From positions 464,501-528,500 of the forward strand of contig NZ_CP029185.2 in assembly GCF_003096015.2 (NCBI RefSeq): a stretch of DNA of 64,000 nt. Direction: 5' to 3'. Shown piece by piece: positions 26,251 through 34,781 of the stretch. This stretch comes from Limnobaculum parvum. Lineage in GTDB: Bacteria > Pseudomonadota > Gammaproteobacteria > Enterobacterales > Enterobacteriaceae. Position numbers and translations under genes: made by a program. The notes below the pieces were generated by a model. That model was not told where the DNA came from. It ran no database searches and saw only the letters and a program-made list of their open reading frames with translations. Each line of letters starts with the position of its first letter. Positions within the stretch are counted from its first letter, which is position 1.

Positions 26251-27549
26251 ATGGGCAAAAACGTCGTCGTACTGGGCACTCAATGGGGTGACGAAGGTAA
26301 AGGTAAGGTCGTTGACCTGCTGACTGAACGGGCTAAGTATGTTGTACGCTATCAGGGCGGACACAATGCGGGCCATACTCTGGTTATCAACGGTGAAAAA
26401 ACCGTTCTTCATTTGATTCCTTCCGGCATTCTTCGTGAAAACGTTATCAGCGTTATTGGTAACGGCGTGGTGTTATCTCCAGAAGCTTTAATGAAAGAGA
26501 TGCGTGAATTGGAAGATCGCGGTATCCCTGTGCGTGAGCGCTTGCTCCTGTCAGGTGCGTGTCCGCTGATCCTGCCTTATCATGTGGCTCTGGATGTAGC
26601 TCGTGAGAAAGCGCGCGGTTCAAAAGCGATTGGCACCACTGGCCGCGGTATCGGACCTGCTTATGAAGATAAAGCAGCGCGTCGTGCTCTGCGCGTCAGC
26701 GACTTATTTAACAAAGAGACGTTCGCCGCTAAGCTCAAAGAAGTGGTGGAGTATCACAACTTCCAATTAGTGAATTACTACAAAGTTGATGCCGTTGATT
26801 ATCAGACCGTTCTGGATGATGTCATGGCGATTGCAGATATCTTGACTTCAATGGTGGTTGACGTATCCGATCTGCTAGACAACGCACGCAAGAAAGGCGA
26901 GTTAATGATGTTTGAAGGGGCTCAGGGTACACTGCTGGATATTGACCACGGTTCATTCCCATATGTGACCTCTTCAAATACTACCGCTGGTGGTGTTGCG
27001 ACGGGTTCTGGCTTAGGCCCTCGCTATGTCGACTATGTATTAGGTATTGTAAAAGCCTATTCGACTCGCGTTGGTGCGGGCCCCTTCCCGACAGAACTGT
27101 TTGATGATGTGGGTGAATTCCTTTGCCAGAAAGGTAATGAATTTGGTGCAACCACGGGTCGTCGTCGTCGTACTGGCTGGTTAGATGCTATTGCCGTTCG
27201 TCGTGCGGTCTTGCTGAATTCTCTCTCCGGTTTCTGTATGACCAAACTGGACGTGTTGGATGGCCTGAAAGAAGTGAAAATCTGCGTTGGTTATCGCATG
27301 CCCGATGGCCGAGTTGTTGAAACCACGCCGTTAGATGCAGATGCTTGGGAAGGTATCGAACCCGTATATGAGAGTATGCCGGGTTGGCCTGAAACCACCT
27401 TTGGTGTTAAAGAGTTTGATAAACTGCCTCAGGCCGCGCGTAACTACATTAAGCGCGTAGAGGAGTTAACCGGTGTGCCTGTAGATATCGTTTCTACCGG
27501 TCCTGACCGTACTGAAACCATGATTCTGCGCGATCCATTTGACGCGTAA
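26251..27549 (+). CDS. purA: Adenylosuccinate synthetase PurA
   Basis: PurA joins IMP and aspartate using GTP, the first committed step to AMP. Signature segments are GTQWGDEGKGK near the N-terminus and IGTTGRGIGPAYEDK around residue 130. I start at the ATG 26251 (MGKNVVVLG), giving 432 residues exactly as in E. coli. In-frame TTG and GTG codons 15 and 12 bp upstream are less likely. Confidence 0.98.
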   Translation: MGKNVVVLGTQWGDEGKGKVVDLLTERAKYVVRYQGGHNAGHTLVINGEKTVLHLIPSGILRENVISVIGNGVVLSPEALMKEMRELEDRGIPVRERLLLSGACPLILPYHVALDVAREKARGSKAIGTTGRGIGPAYEDKAARRALRVSDLFNKETFAAKLKEVVEYHNFQLVNYYKVDAVDYQTVLDDVMAIADILTSMVVDVSDLLDNARKKGELMMFEGAQGTLLDIDHGSFPYVTSSNTTAGGVATGSGLGPRYVDYVLGIVKAYSTRVGAGPFPTELFDDVGEFLCQKGNEFGATTGRRRRTGWLDAIAVRRAVLLNSLSGFCMTKLDVLDGLKEVKICVGYRMPDGRVVETTPLDADAWEGIEPVYESMPGWPETTFGVKEFDKLPQAARNYIKRVEELTGVPVDIVSTGPDRTETMILRDPFDA

Positions 27550-27571
27550 GTTTCATTGTTGATGTACAGGT

Positions 27572-27601
27572 AAAAACCGGGCTAATCAGCCCGGTTTTTT
27601 T
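27572..27601 (+). terminator. Rho-independent terminator after purA
   Basis: ACCGGGCT and AGCCCGGT form a perfect stem around AATC, preceded by an A-run and followed by seven Ts. Confidence 0.93.
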
Positions 27602-27865
27602 ATAAGGAAAGTTATCCGCTTTGTTCGCTATCGTTTACTATATACCTACAATGGATAGTGACATTTGTATGTATAATGTGCAAACCGGATAATTTTCAAG
27701 CGCATAGTCAACATGTTTGCTATTCTGAATAGATAAATGTGAGTTTTTTTATTCGGTGCAGGGATATTAATGCGCCGAAAATGCGGGTGAATCGTTGAGC
27801 TCGCGATATACAGCCGGCAGGATGGTAATGGCTGTTTGGAACGTAATTATTGTTATGAGGTGTTT
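27602..27865. other. Upstream region of nsrR
   Basis: AT-rich. TATAAT at 27672-27677 is the best -10 candidate, but no good -35 sits 16-18 bp upstream. No gene is seen. Confidence 0.3.
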
Positions 27866-28315
27866 GTGCAATTAACCAGTTTTACCGATTATGGCCTGCG
27901 GGCTCTAATTTATATGGCATCGTTACCAGAGAGTGAGTTGACCAGTATTTCAGAGGTCACAGAAGTCTATGGGGTTTCACGTAACCATATGGTGAAGATT
28001 ATTAATCAGTTGAGTCGAGTCGGCCTGGTGGACGCCGTGCGCGGAAAAAATGGTGGTATTCGTTTAGGTAAGGCCGCAGAAGATATCCGAATTGGTGATG
28101 TGGTCCGAGCGATGGAGCCGTTAGCTCTGGTAAACTGTAGCCCACAATTTTGTCATATCACCCCTTCCTGCCGCTTAAAAATAGTATTGGATAATGCGGT
28201 GAAAGCTTTTTTACACGAACTCGATAGTCATACCCTTGCTGATATGGTGGTTGATAACACTGGACTTCAAACCCTGCTGTTTATGGAGCATCCTGCCATA
28301 TCGGTCAATAAATAA
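27866..28315 (+). CDS. nsrR: Nitric-oxide-sensing Rrf2 repressor NsrR
   Basis: NsrR is an Fe-S repressor that loses DNA binding when its cluster reacts with NO, so nitrosative-stress genes such as hmp and ytfE are derepressed. The wHTH (FTDYGLRALIYMAS, SRNHMVKIINQLS) and the cluster ligands C91, C96 and C102 (VNCSPQFCHITPSCRL) are intact. The start is the GTG at 27866 with GAGG 5 nt upstream, as in E. coli, giving 149 residues. It lies immediately upstream of rnr, the conserved order. Confidence 0.96.
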   Translation: MQLTSFTDYGLRALIYMASLPESELTSISEVTEVYGVSRNHMVKIINQLSRVGLVDAVRGKNGGIRLGKAAEDIRIGDVVRAMEPLALVNCSPQFCHITPSCRLKIVLDNAVKAFLHELDSHTLADMVVDNTGLQTLLFMEHPAISVNK

Positions 28316-28327
28316 TAAGGATAAATA

Positions 28328-30763
28328 ATGACAAAAGATCCTTTCTTAGCCCGTGAAGCTGAAAAGTACGGGGATCCCATTCCCAGCCGCGAATATATTC
28401 TCGATTTATTATCAAAGCGCCAGACGCCAGCCAGTCGTGATGAACTGGTAGAAGCGCTGGGACTGGAAAGCGAAGAACAACAAGAGGCGCTACGTCGTCG
28501 TTTAAGAGCGATGGAGCGTGATGGTCAACTGGTTTTCACCCGTCGCCAATGCTATGCACTACCGGAACGTCTGGATATGGTGAAAGGCACGGTAATCGGC
28601 CATCGTGATGGCTATGGATTCCTGCGGGTTGAAGGCAGTAAAGATGATTTATACCTTTCACCTGAACAGATGAAATTGGCCATTCATGGGGATGTTATTT
28701 TAGCCCAACCGATGGAATTAGATCGTAAAGGTCGTCGCGAAGCTCGCGTAGTACGAGTTTTAGTACCTAAAACCAGTCATATTGTCGGACGCTATTTTAC
28801 TGATGCCGGAATTGGTTTTGTGGTGCCGGACGACAGTCGCTTGAACTTCGATATCTTGATCCCACCAGAGAGCATTATGGGTGCCCGCATGGGTTATGTG
28901 GTGGTGGTTGAACTGACGCAACGCCCAACTCGCCGAACCAAAGCTATCGGTAACATTATTGAAGTGCTGGGCGATAACATGGGAACCTCAATGGCGGTAG
29001 ATATCGCATTGCGTACCCATGAAATCCCTTACGTCTGGCCGGAAGCGGTGCTGAATGAGGTTCATGACCTGAAAGAACAGGTACCGGAGAAAGCCAAAAA
29101 AGGGCGGGTTGATCTGCGTGATTTACCGCTGGTCACCATTGATGGCGAAGATGCCCGCGACTTTGACGATGCGGTATGCTGTGAGAAAAAAAGCGGCGGC
29201 GGCTGGCGCCTGTGGGTTGCTATTGCCGATGTTAGCTATTATGTTCGGCCGGGAACGTCGTTGGATGCTGAAGCACGCAGTCGTGGTAACTCAGTTTATT
29301 TCCCGTCGCAGGTTATTCCTATGCTGCCGGAAGTGTTATCTAACGGTCTTTGTTCGCTAAATCCTCAGGTCGATCGCCTGTGTATGGTTTGCGAAATGGT
29401 GATATCTAAAACCGGTAAGCTGACTTCATTTGAATTCTATGAAGCTGTGATGAACTCCCATGCTCGCCTGACCTACACCAAGGTCGCGCATATTCTGGAC
29501 GGTGATGCCGAGCTGCGTCAGCACTACCAGCCACTGGTACCCATGCTGGAAGAACTACATACGTTGTATAAAGTGCTGGATAAATCCCGCGAGCAGCGCG
29601 GTGGTATTTCGTTTGAAACCGAAGAGCCGAAGTTTATCTTCAATGCCGAGCGCCGTATTGAACGAATTGAACCGCTAGTACGTAATGATGCACATAAGAT
29701 CATTGAAGAGTGTATGATTCTGGCGAATATCTCTGCCGCTCGTTTTGTTGAGCGGGCAGAAGAGCCTGCGGTGTTCCGCGTTCACGATCGTCCTAAGGGT
29801 GATAATCTGGCTTCGCTGCGTAGCGTATTGTCTGAACTGGGATTAACGCTGGGTGGTGGTTTAGAGCCTGCGCCAAAAGATTACGCGAAACTGATGGATG
29901 CGGTTGCCGATCGTCCCGATCGTGAAATGCTACAAACCATGCTGCTGCGCTCAATGAAGCAAGCGGTTTATGACCCAGAAAATCGAGGTCACTTTGGTTT
30001 AGCGTTGGATGCCTACGCGCACTTTACCTCACCGATTCGCCGTTATCCGGATCTCTCTTTACATCGGGCGATCAAGTTCGTACTGTCCGGTAAGAAAGGC
30101 GGTTCCACTTCCAGCGGCGGTTGGCACTACTCTACGGAAGAGATGCTGCAATTGGGTGAGCACTGCTCTATGACCGAGCGCCGCGCTGATGAAGCAACGC
30201 GTGACGTAGCGGACTGGCTGAAGTGTGACTTCATGCAAGATCACGTAGGTGAAGTATTCAAAGGTACTATATCCAGCGTGACGGGTTTTGGCTTCTTTGT
30301 TCGTCTGGATGATTTGTATATTGATGGTTTAGTCCATGTTTCAACGCTGGAAAATGATTACTACCGGTTTGATAATGTCGGTCAGCGCTTGATTGGTGAG
30401 TCTTCTGGTCAAGCTTTCCGGCTCGGTGATAAAGTTGAGATAAAAGTTGAGGCTGTTCATCTGGATGAACGTAAAATAGATTTTGCACTGGTTTCCAGTG
30501 AGCGTCGTCCGCGCGGTGAAGGTAAAACTGAAAAAGAAAGGGGCAAAAAAGGTGCCCGTTCTAAAGCAGATAACTTTGTTGCTGACAGTAATGTGCGTGT
30601 AAAAGCGCCAAGAAGAAGCAAAACCAAGCAGGATGAAGCGGGAAGTAAAGCTAAAGCGCCTGCTAAATCTAAAACCAAAGAGAAGGCTAAACCTTCAGCT
30701 AAAACTAAAAAGATAACAGCAGCATTAAAGAGTAAACGGGCTAAAAAAGCCGCTGACCTTTAA
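28328..30763 (+). CDS. rnr: Ribonuclease R
   Basis: RNase R is a processive 3'-5' exonuclease that degrades structured RNA and acts in trans-translation and rRNA quality control. Domains run: winged helix (about 20-85), two cold-shock domains, the RNB catalytic domain with DGEDARDFDDAV near residue 275, an S1 domain (about 640-725) and a Lys/Ala-rich basic tail needed for stable RNA and ribosome contact. The length is 811, versus 813 in E. coli. It starts 12 bp after nsrR. Confidence 0.98.
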   Translation: MTKDPFLAREAEKYGDPIPSREYILDLLSKRQTPASRDELVEALGLESEEQQEALRRRLRAMERDGQLVFTRRQCYALPERLDMVKGTVIGHRDGYGFLRVEGSKDDLYLSPEQMKLAIHGDVILAQPMELDRKGRREARVVRVLVPKTSHIVGRYFTDAGIGFVVPDDSRLNFDILIPPESIMGARMGYVVVVELTQRPTRRTKAIGNIIEVLGDNMGTSMAVDIALRTHEIPYVWPEAVLNEVHDLKEQVPEKAKKGRVDLRDLPLVTIDGEDARDFDDAVCCEKKSGGGWRLWVAIADVSYYVRPGTSLDAEARSRGNSVYFPSQVIPMLPEVLSNGLCSLNPQVDRLCMVCEMVISKTGKLTSFEFYEAVMNSHARLTYTKVAHILDGDAELRQHYQPLVPMLEELHTLYKVLDKSREQRGGISFETEEPKFIFNAERRIERIEPLVRNDAHKIIEECMILANISAARFVERAEEPAVFRVHDRPKGDNLASLRSVLSELGLTLGGGLEPAPKDYAKLMDAVADRPDREMLQTMLLRSMKQAVYDPENRGHFGLALDAYAHFTSPIRRYPDLSLHRAIKFVLSGKKGGSTSSGGWHYSTEEMLQLGEHCSMTERRADEATRDVADWLKCDFMQDHVGEVFKGTISSVTGFGFFVRLDDLYIDGLVHVSTLENDYYRFDNVGQRLIGESSGQAFRLGDKVEIKVEAVHLDERKIDFALVSSERRPRGEGKTEKERGKKGARSKADNFVADSNVRVKAPRRSKTKQDEAGSKAKAPAKSKTKEKAKPSAKTKKITAALKSKRAKKAADL

Positions 30764-30780
30764 TCTGTCCGGTCATTATC

Positions 30781-30810
30781 GCAGGGCGGCCACGGTGTCG
30801 CCCTGCTTTT
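30781..30810 (+). terminator. Hairpin between rnr and rlmB, possible terminator or attenuator
   Basis: GCAGGGCG/CGCCCTGC stem with a 10-nt loop, followed by TTTTAT. The downstream gene is only 27 bp away, so it may reduce rather than stop readthrough. Confidence 0.7.
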
Positions 30811-30836
30811 ATATTGTATTGAAGAAGAACTGAGAC

Positions 30837-31571
30837 ATGAGTGAAATTATTTACGGGATCCACGCGGTTCAATCACTATTAGAGAGCGATCCTCAACGTT
30901 TTATTGAAGTGTTTATTCTTAAAGGTCGTGAAGACCGCCGTTTGCTACCGTTGATTCAACAAATTGAACAAAACGGTATTTCGGTACAGGTCGCTAATCG
31001 CCAATGGCTGGATAATAAGGCCGAGGGTGCGGTGCATCAGGGGATTGTTGCTCGAGTTAAAGAAGGGCGTCAGTATCAGGAAAACGATCTGCCTAGTTTG
31101 ATTGAGGGGCTGGAAAAACCATTCCTGTTAGTGTTGGATGGCGTAACCGATCCTCATAATTTGGGTGCCTGTTTACGCAGTGCTGATGCGGCCGGCGTTC
31201 ATGCGGTGATTGTACCTCGCGATCGATCGGCTCAGTTGAACGCAACGGCGAAGAAAGTCGCCAGCGGCGCGGCAGAAACTGTCCCCTTGATTCGTGTGAC
31301 TAACTTAGCTCGCACCCTACGCTATCTGCAAGAACAGAATATTTGGGTGGTAGGTACTGCGGGAGAAGCTGATCATACACTGTATCAGACTAAGTTTAGC
31401 GGTCCGGTTGCGCTAGTGATGGGCGCGGAAGGTGAGGGGATGCGTCGTCTCACTCGTGAACATTGCGATGAGTTGATTAGTATTCCAATGGCGGGGAGTG
31501 TGTCATCACTAAACGTATCGGTAGCGACCGGCATTTGCCTGTTTGAGATGGTGCGCCAGCGCGGAGAGTAA
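30837..31571 (+). CDS. rlmB: 23S rRNA Gm2251 2'-O-methyltransferase RlmB
   Basis: RlmB methylates G2251 in the P-loop of 23S rRNA. It is a SPOUT enzyme: N-terminal substrate-binding domain (MSEIIYGIHAVQSLLE), then the knotted domain with motifs NLGACLRSADAAG, LVMGAEGEGM and SVSSLNVSVATGICLFE. The length is 244, versus 243 in E. coli. The nsrR-rnr-rlmB order is conserved. Confidence 0.98.
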   Translation: MSEIIYGIHAVQSLLESDPQRFIEVFILKGREDRRLLPLIQQIEQNGISVQVANRQWLDNKAEGAVHQGIVARVKEGRQYQENDLPSLIEGLEKPFLLVLDGVTDPHNLGACLRSADAAGVHAVIVPRDRSAQLNATAKKVASGAAETVPLIRVTNLARTLRYLQEQNIWVVGTAGEADHTLYQTKFSGPVALVMGAEGEGMRRLTREHCDELISIPMAGSVSSLNVSVATGICLFEMVRQRGE

Positions 31572-31599
31572 TGCTTAATTTCGCGACATTACCTTTATT

Positions 31600-31625
31600 A
31601 AGACCCGCATTTGTGCGGGTCTTAT
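31600..31625. terminator. Terminator between rlmB and the GST gene
   Basis: AAGACCCGCA and TGCGGGTCTT form a perfect 10-bp stem around TTTG. It can serve both convergent genes, although the T-run is short. Confidence 0.8.
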
Positions 31626-31636
31626 CATCTCTAAAT

Positions 31637-32320
31637 CTATTCGGCCCTTAAGTCATTTAACAGTACGCCAATTGCCAGCGCTTCCTGTTCATGACCCTCT
31701 TCCCGCCAGACCTCTTTTAACGCCTCTTCTTCCCACTCCATCATGGACTGAAGGTTTAATAGTCGTTCAGCGTAGGCTTTAGCGGCTGGAGAAACCGGTA
31801 AATCATAGCTTTGAATTCTGAAAGCGACGGGAGCGAAAAAAGCATCCACGGCAGTAAACTTTTTACCTGCCAGAAAAGGGCCACCAAATTGATTTAGCCC
31901 TTGTTCCCACAGTTCACTTAGTCGTGTCAGTTCGGTGAGTAATTGCTCGGGTAGCTGATGGGGACGGATTCGTACCCCAACGCTCATGGGGCATCTGTTA
32001 CGTAATACGCTGAATCCAGAGTGCATTTCTGCGCTGGCGCAGCGGGCCCAAGCTCGCGCTTCTCGGGAGTCCGGCCAGACGGCAGGATAAGACTCCGCCA
32101 GATACTCAGTAATGGCCAGAGAGTCCCAGACAATGATTTGATCGTCGGCCAGACAAGGAACTTTTCCTGATGGAGAGAAGCTGCGAAACTTCTCCCAGTT
32201 GGAGCCGGTATTGAATGGAACGATATGTTCCTCGAAAGGAATACCTAACTGACTGAGTAAAATCCAAGGGCGAAGTGACCATGAAGAGTAATTTTTATTG
32301 GCAATATACAACTGATACAT
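31637..32320 (-). CDS. Glutathione S-transferase family protein
   Basis: 227 residues with the two-domain GST fold. The thioredoxin-like N-terminal domain begins MYQLYIANKNYSSWSLRPW. The Ser in NYSSW is the likely glutathione-activating residue. GKVPCLADDQIIVWDSLAITEYLAE holds the cis-Pro and the glutathione-binding Asp-Ser pair. The helical C-terminal domain has the FTAVDAFFAPV N-capping box. The substrate cannot be told. It is monocistronic, convergent with rlmB. Confidence 0.9.
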   Translation of the reverse strand: MYQLYIANKNYSSWSLRPWILLSQLGIPFEEHIVPFNTGSNWEKFRSFSPSGKVPCLADDQIIVWDSLAITEYLAESYPAVWPDSREARAWARCASAEMHSGFSVLRNRCPMSVGVRIRPHQLPEQLLTELTRLSELWEQGLNQFGGPFLAGKKFTAVDAFFAPVAFRIQSYDLPVSPAAKAYAERLLNLQSMMEWEEEALKEVWREEGHEQEALAIGVLLNDLRAE

Positions 32321-32396
32321 GATGAGCCTCTCCTGATTATTAATGGATAATGAAATACTTCAGTATTTCATTGTAGGTTAAAATTTTTTCAGGTAG

Positions 32397-33353
32397 TTAA
32401 ACGCGAACGCCAATCAGGGTTAGAATCAGCGGTGTGGTTATGGCTGATAGAATCGTTGATATCACCATGCTGGATGCTGCCGGACCAACAATCACGTTAA
32501 ATTGACGCGCCATCAGATAGACATTGACGCCGACCGCCATTGATCCCAGTAAAACTACGACCTGAGTCTCCATCGGGGGGAGATTGAGCGCGATAGCTAA
32601 CAGCCAAACAATCAAAGGCTGAACGATAAGCTTTAGGGTACAAATCACGGAGCTTATTTGCCAGCCATCACGAATACGATATTCCGCTAGCCCCATACCC
32701 AGGGCTACCAATGACATCGGGGCCGCAATTTGCCCAAGCATACTTACCGGTTGGTCGACAACGGCAGGTAAATCATAACCCGTTAAACTAAACAGTGTTC
32801 CGGAGATAATGCCGATAATCAGTGGGTTTTTCAGCACGTTGGCAGCGGTTTTGGCAAAACCATTGATAGAGAGAGAGCCGTTGCGTGACCATTCAACCGA
32901 CACGGTAACCAGCGTCCAAAGGATTAAACCATTGAACACTAATACCAGCGCAACAGAAGGTAGAGAAGCTTGCCCAAGGGCGACGGTTGCCACCGGAATA
33001 CCCAGCATAACGTTGTTAGAGAATATCCCTCCCAGCGCCAATACGGAGCCTGATGTTCCATCCAGCTTAAGCATCTTTGCTGCCAGTATTCGGCCAATAA
33101 CAAAAACAATCAGGCAGCTACCAAAAAAGGCAATCAGTAAGCGTGCATCCACCGGCGGCTGTTTGGAGAAATTGCACATCATGCGAAACAGCATGGCTGG
33201 CAGCGCTACAGAGAAGACGAATTTGGTTAAACCTTCCGCTACGTTTTGGCTCCATTTTGCCCAGCGAATTAAGGTATACCCCAATATAGCCAGAATAAAC
33301 AACGGTGCAGAAAGTACGATTTGATGCCATAAAGGAAGAAGGAAGCTATACAT
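32397..33353 (-). CDS. AEC-family (auxin efflux carrier-like) transporter
   Basis: 318 residues with about ten hydrophobic helices arranged as two halves of five, typical of AEC transporters such as malonate carrier MdcF. ALGGIFSNNVMLGIPVA and SLVALGMGLAEYRI are family-like segments. The substrate is unknown. Acting at the inner membrane, it probably moves a small carboxylate. It lies 70 bp downstream of a regulator gene on the same strand, which may control it. Confidence 0.88.
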   Translation of the reverse strand: MYSFLLPLWHQIVLSAPLFILAILGYTLIRWAKWSQNVAEGLTKFVFSVALPAMLFRMMCNFSKQPPVDARLLIAFFGSCLIVFVIGRILAAKMLKLDGTSGSVLALGGIFSNNVMLGIPVATVALGQASLPSVALVLVFNGLILWTLVTVSVEWSRNGSLSINGFAKTAANVLKNPLIIGIISGTLFSLTGYDLPAVVDQPVSMLGQIAAPMSLVALGMGLAEYRIRDGWQISSVICTLKLIVQPLIVWLLAIALNLPPMETQVVVLLGSMAVGVNVYLMARQFNVIVGPAASSMVISTILSAITTPLILTLIGVRV

Positions 33354-33423
33354 GGGAGCCCTGCTTGATTTTGAAAAGTTTTATTAATTAATATATTAGT
33401 TAGACGCTGTTTTTTTATCCAAA

Positions 33424-34080
33424 TTAGTTCTTCAAAGCATTATAGATGGAGACTCTTGAAATACCTAAAGCATCCGCTGCCGCCGTAGCTGCGCCACGCA
33501 GTTGCAGCATTCCCTGATCGGATAAGTGACGGATGAGCTTTTGTCGCTGTTGAGAGGAGAGGGCGCGGGGCTGGGTGTTCAGTGTGGCGGCGTATTGGTT
33601 GATCTCTGTTCTGATATCATCCAGTTTCCATGACTTTAGCGGCTCATTTAGCGAAGCTTCATGGTTATTTATCGCAGTAAGCTGGCTAAGTACTTGTTGC
33701 ATGGTATTAAATAGGGAAATGTCTAAATTTAGGCACAGGGCCGCCACATACTCTCCTTGGCTATTTCTCAGCCCTATTGAGGTGCTTTTAGCGGGCCTGC
33801 CGTCGGGGAATTGGCTTTCGTAGTTTTGTATCACATCAGGAAATTGATCGTCCTGAATTCTTGCCAAACCCATCTCCGTTGCCGGATCGCCAATTTTCCG
33901 CCCGGAAAGGGGGTTTTCCATCGCGATAATGGCATGTTGGGCGTGTGTCAGATCGTGCAATACCACTTCGCAACTGGGCGTAAACATTTTGCCCAGTGCC
34001 GTCGCTATTTTTTTTGCTTCACGTAGCAATAGTTGATTTTCGTTTTCAGCAGGTGAAGATGAGGGGGTATTTGATGGCAT
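33424..34080 (-). CDS. YheO/DauR-type PAS-HTH transcriptional regulator
   Basis: 218 residues. The N-terminal PAS-like domain (about 25-140) has CEVVLHDLTHAQHAIIAMENPLSGR... the hallmark of YheO-like regulators. A C-terminal helix-turn-helix (GAATAAADALGISRVSIYNAL) binds DNA. DauR of this family represses D-arginine catabolism. The ligand here is unknown. It is divergent from the YbaK-type gene and upstream of the AEC transporter on the same strand. Confidence 0.88.
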   Translation of the reverse strand: MPSNTPSSSPAENENQLLLREAKKIATALGKMFTPSCEVVLHDLTHAQHAIIAMENPLSGRKIGDPATEMGLARIQDDQFPDVIQNYESQFPDGRPAKSTSIGLRNSQGEYVAALCLNLDISLFNTMQQVLSQLTAINNHEASLNEPLKSWKLDDIRTEINQYAATLNTQPRALSSQQRQKLIRHLSDQGMLQLRGAATAAADALGISRVSIYNALKN

Positions 34081-34203
34081 CAGTCAGTTATCCGGTTTTA
34101 CTTTCTGTTGACTCTTATACAGTATGATAAGAAGTTTATCGCATATTTGGCGGGAGAACGAGTATGCTTTCTGGCATCTTGCAGGCTACAACAGGGAGAT
34201 ATT

Positions 34204-34692
34204 ATGTCATCAGTTATCTTTAACCAGCTTATTACTTTATTAGATGGCGGGCAGGCTCGCTACCGGATCGTTGAGCATGTCAGTGCCGGGCGTTCCGAAG
34301 AGGCGGCTAAAGCCAGAGGAACGCAAATTGAGCAGGGAGCTAAAGCGCTGGTTTGCCATGTAAAAGGCAACGGTATGAAACAGCATGTTCTGGCGGTACT
34401 TCCTGCTCATCGTAAGGCCAATTTGTTGATGCTGGCTCAGAAACTGGGTGGAACACGGGCATCACTGGCCAGCCCACAAGAGGTAATGACACTGACACAG
34501 TGTGTATTCGGTGCAATTCCCCCTTTTAGCTTTCATCCTGATCTTAAGCTGGTGGTTGATCCTTTGCTATTTCAGCAATTGGACGAGATGGTTTTTAATG
34601 CCGGATCGTTAGAAAAATCGCTGTTGCTTAATGTGGAGGACTACCTACGTATTGTAAAACCAGAGCAAGTTGAATTTTCAGAATCAGCCTGA
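34204..34692 (+). CDS. YbaK/EbsC-type aminoacyl-tRNA deacylase
   Basis: 162 residues from the ATG at 34204, which has AGGGAGA upstream. The longer frame from 34108 lacks family similarity. The YbaK fold is recognised by the conserved Lys segment AKALVCHVKG and by FGAIPPFSFHPDLKLVVDP, which resembles the GGxxPxG turn. Such enzymes hydrolyse mischarged tRNA, for example Cys-tRNA-Pro. The tRNA specificity of this subgroup is not evident. Confidence 0.85.
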   Translation: MSSVIFNQLITLLDGGQARYRIVEHVSAGRSEEAAKARGTQIEQGAKALVCHVKGNGMKQHVLAVLPAHRKANLLMLAQKLGGTRASLASPQEVMTLTQCVFGAIPPFSFHPDLKLVVDPLLFQQLDEMVFNAGSLEKSLLLNVEDYLRIVKPEQVEFSESA

Positions 34693-34781
34693 TATTGGGC
34701 CATCAATCATGTGGTGATAACCCATAAATAATATGATAAAAGACGGTGAATAGATTTAGTGATGACAGGGAGTTGGTGCGA

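Noticed and set aside
32809..33324. 171-residue frame antisense to the AEC transporter
   Set aside because: Shadow of a hydrophobic membrane protein gene on the other strand; no ribosome binding site.
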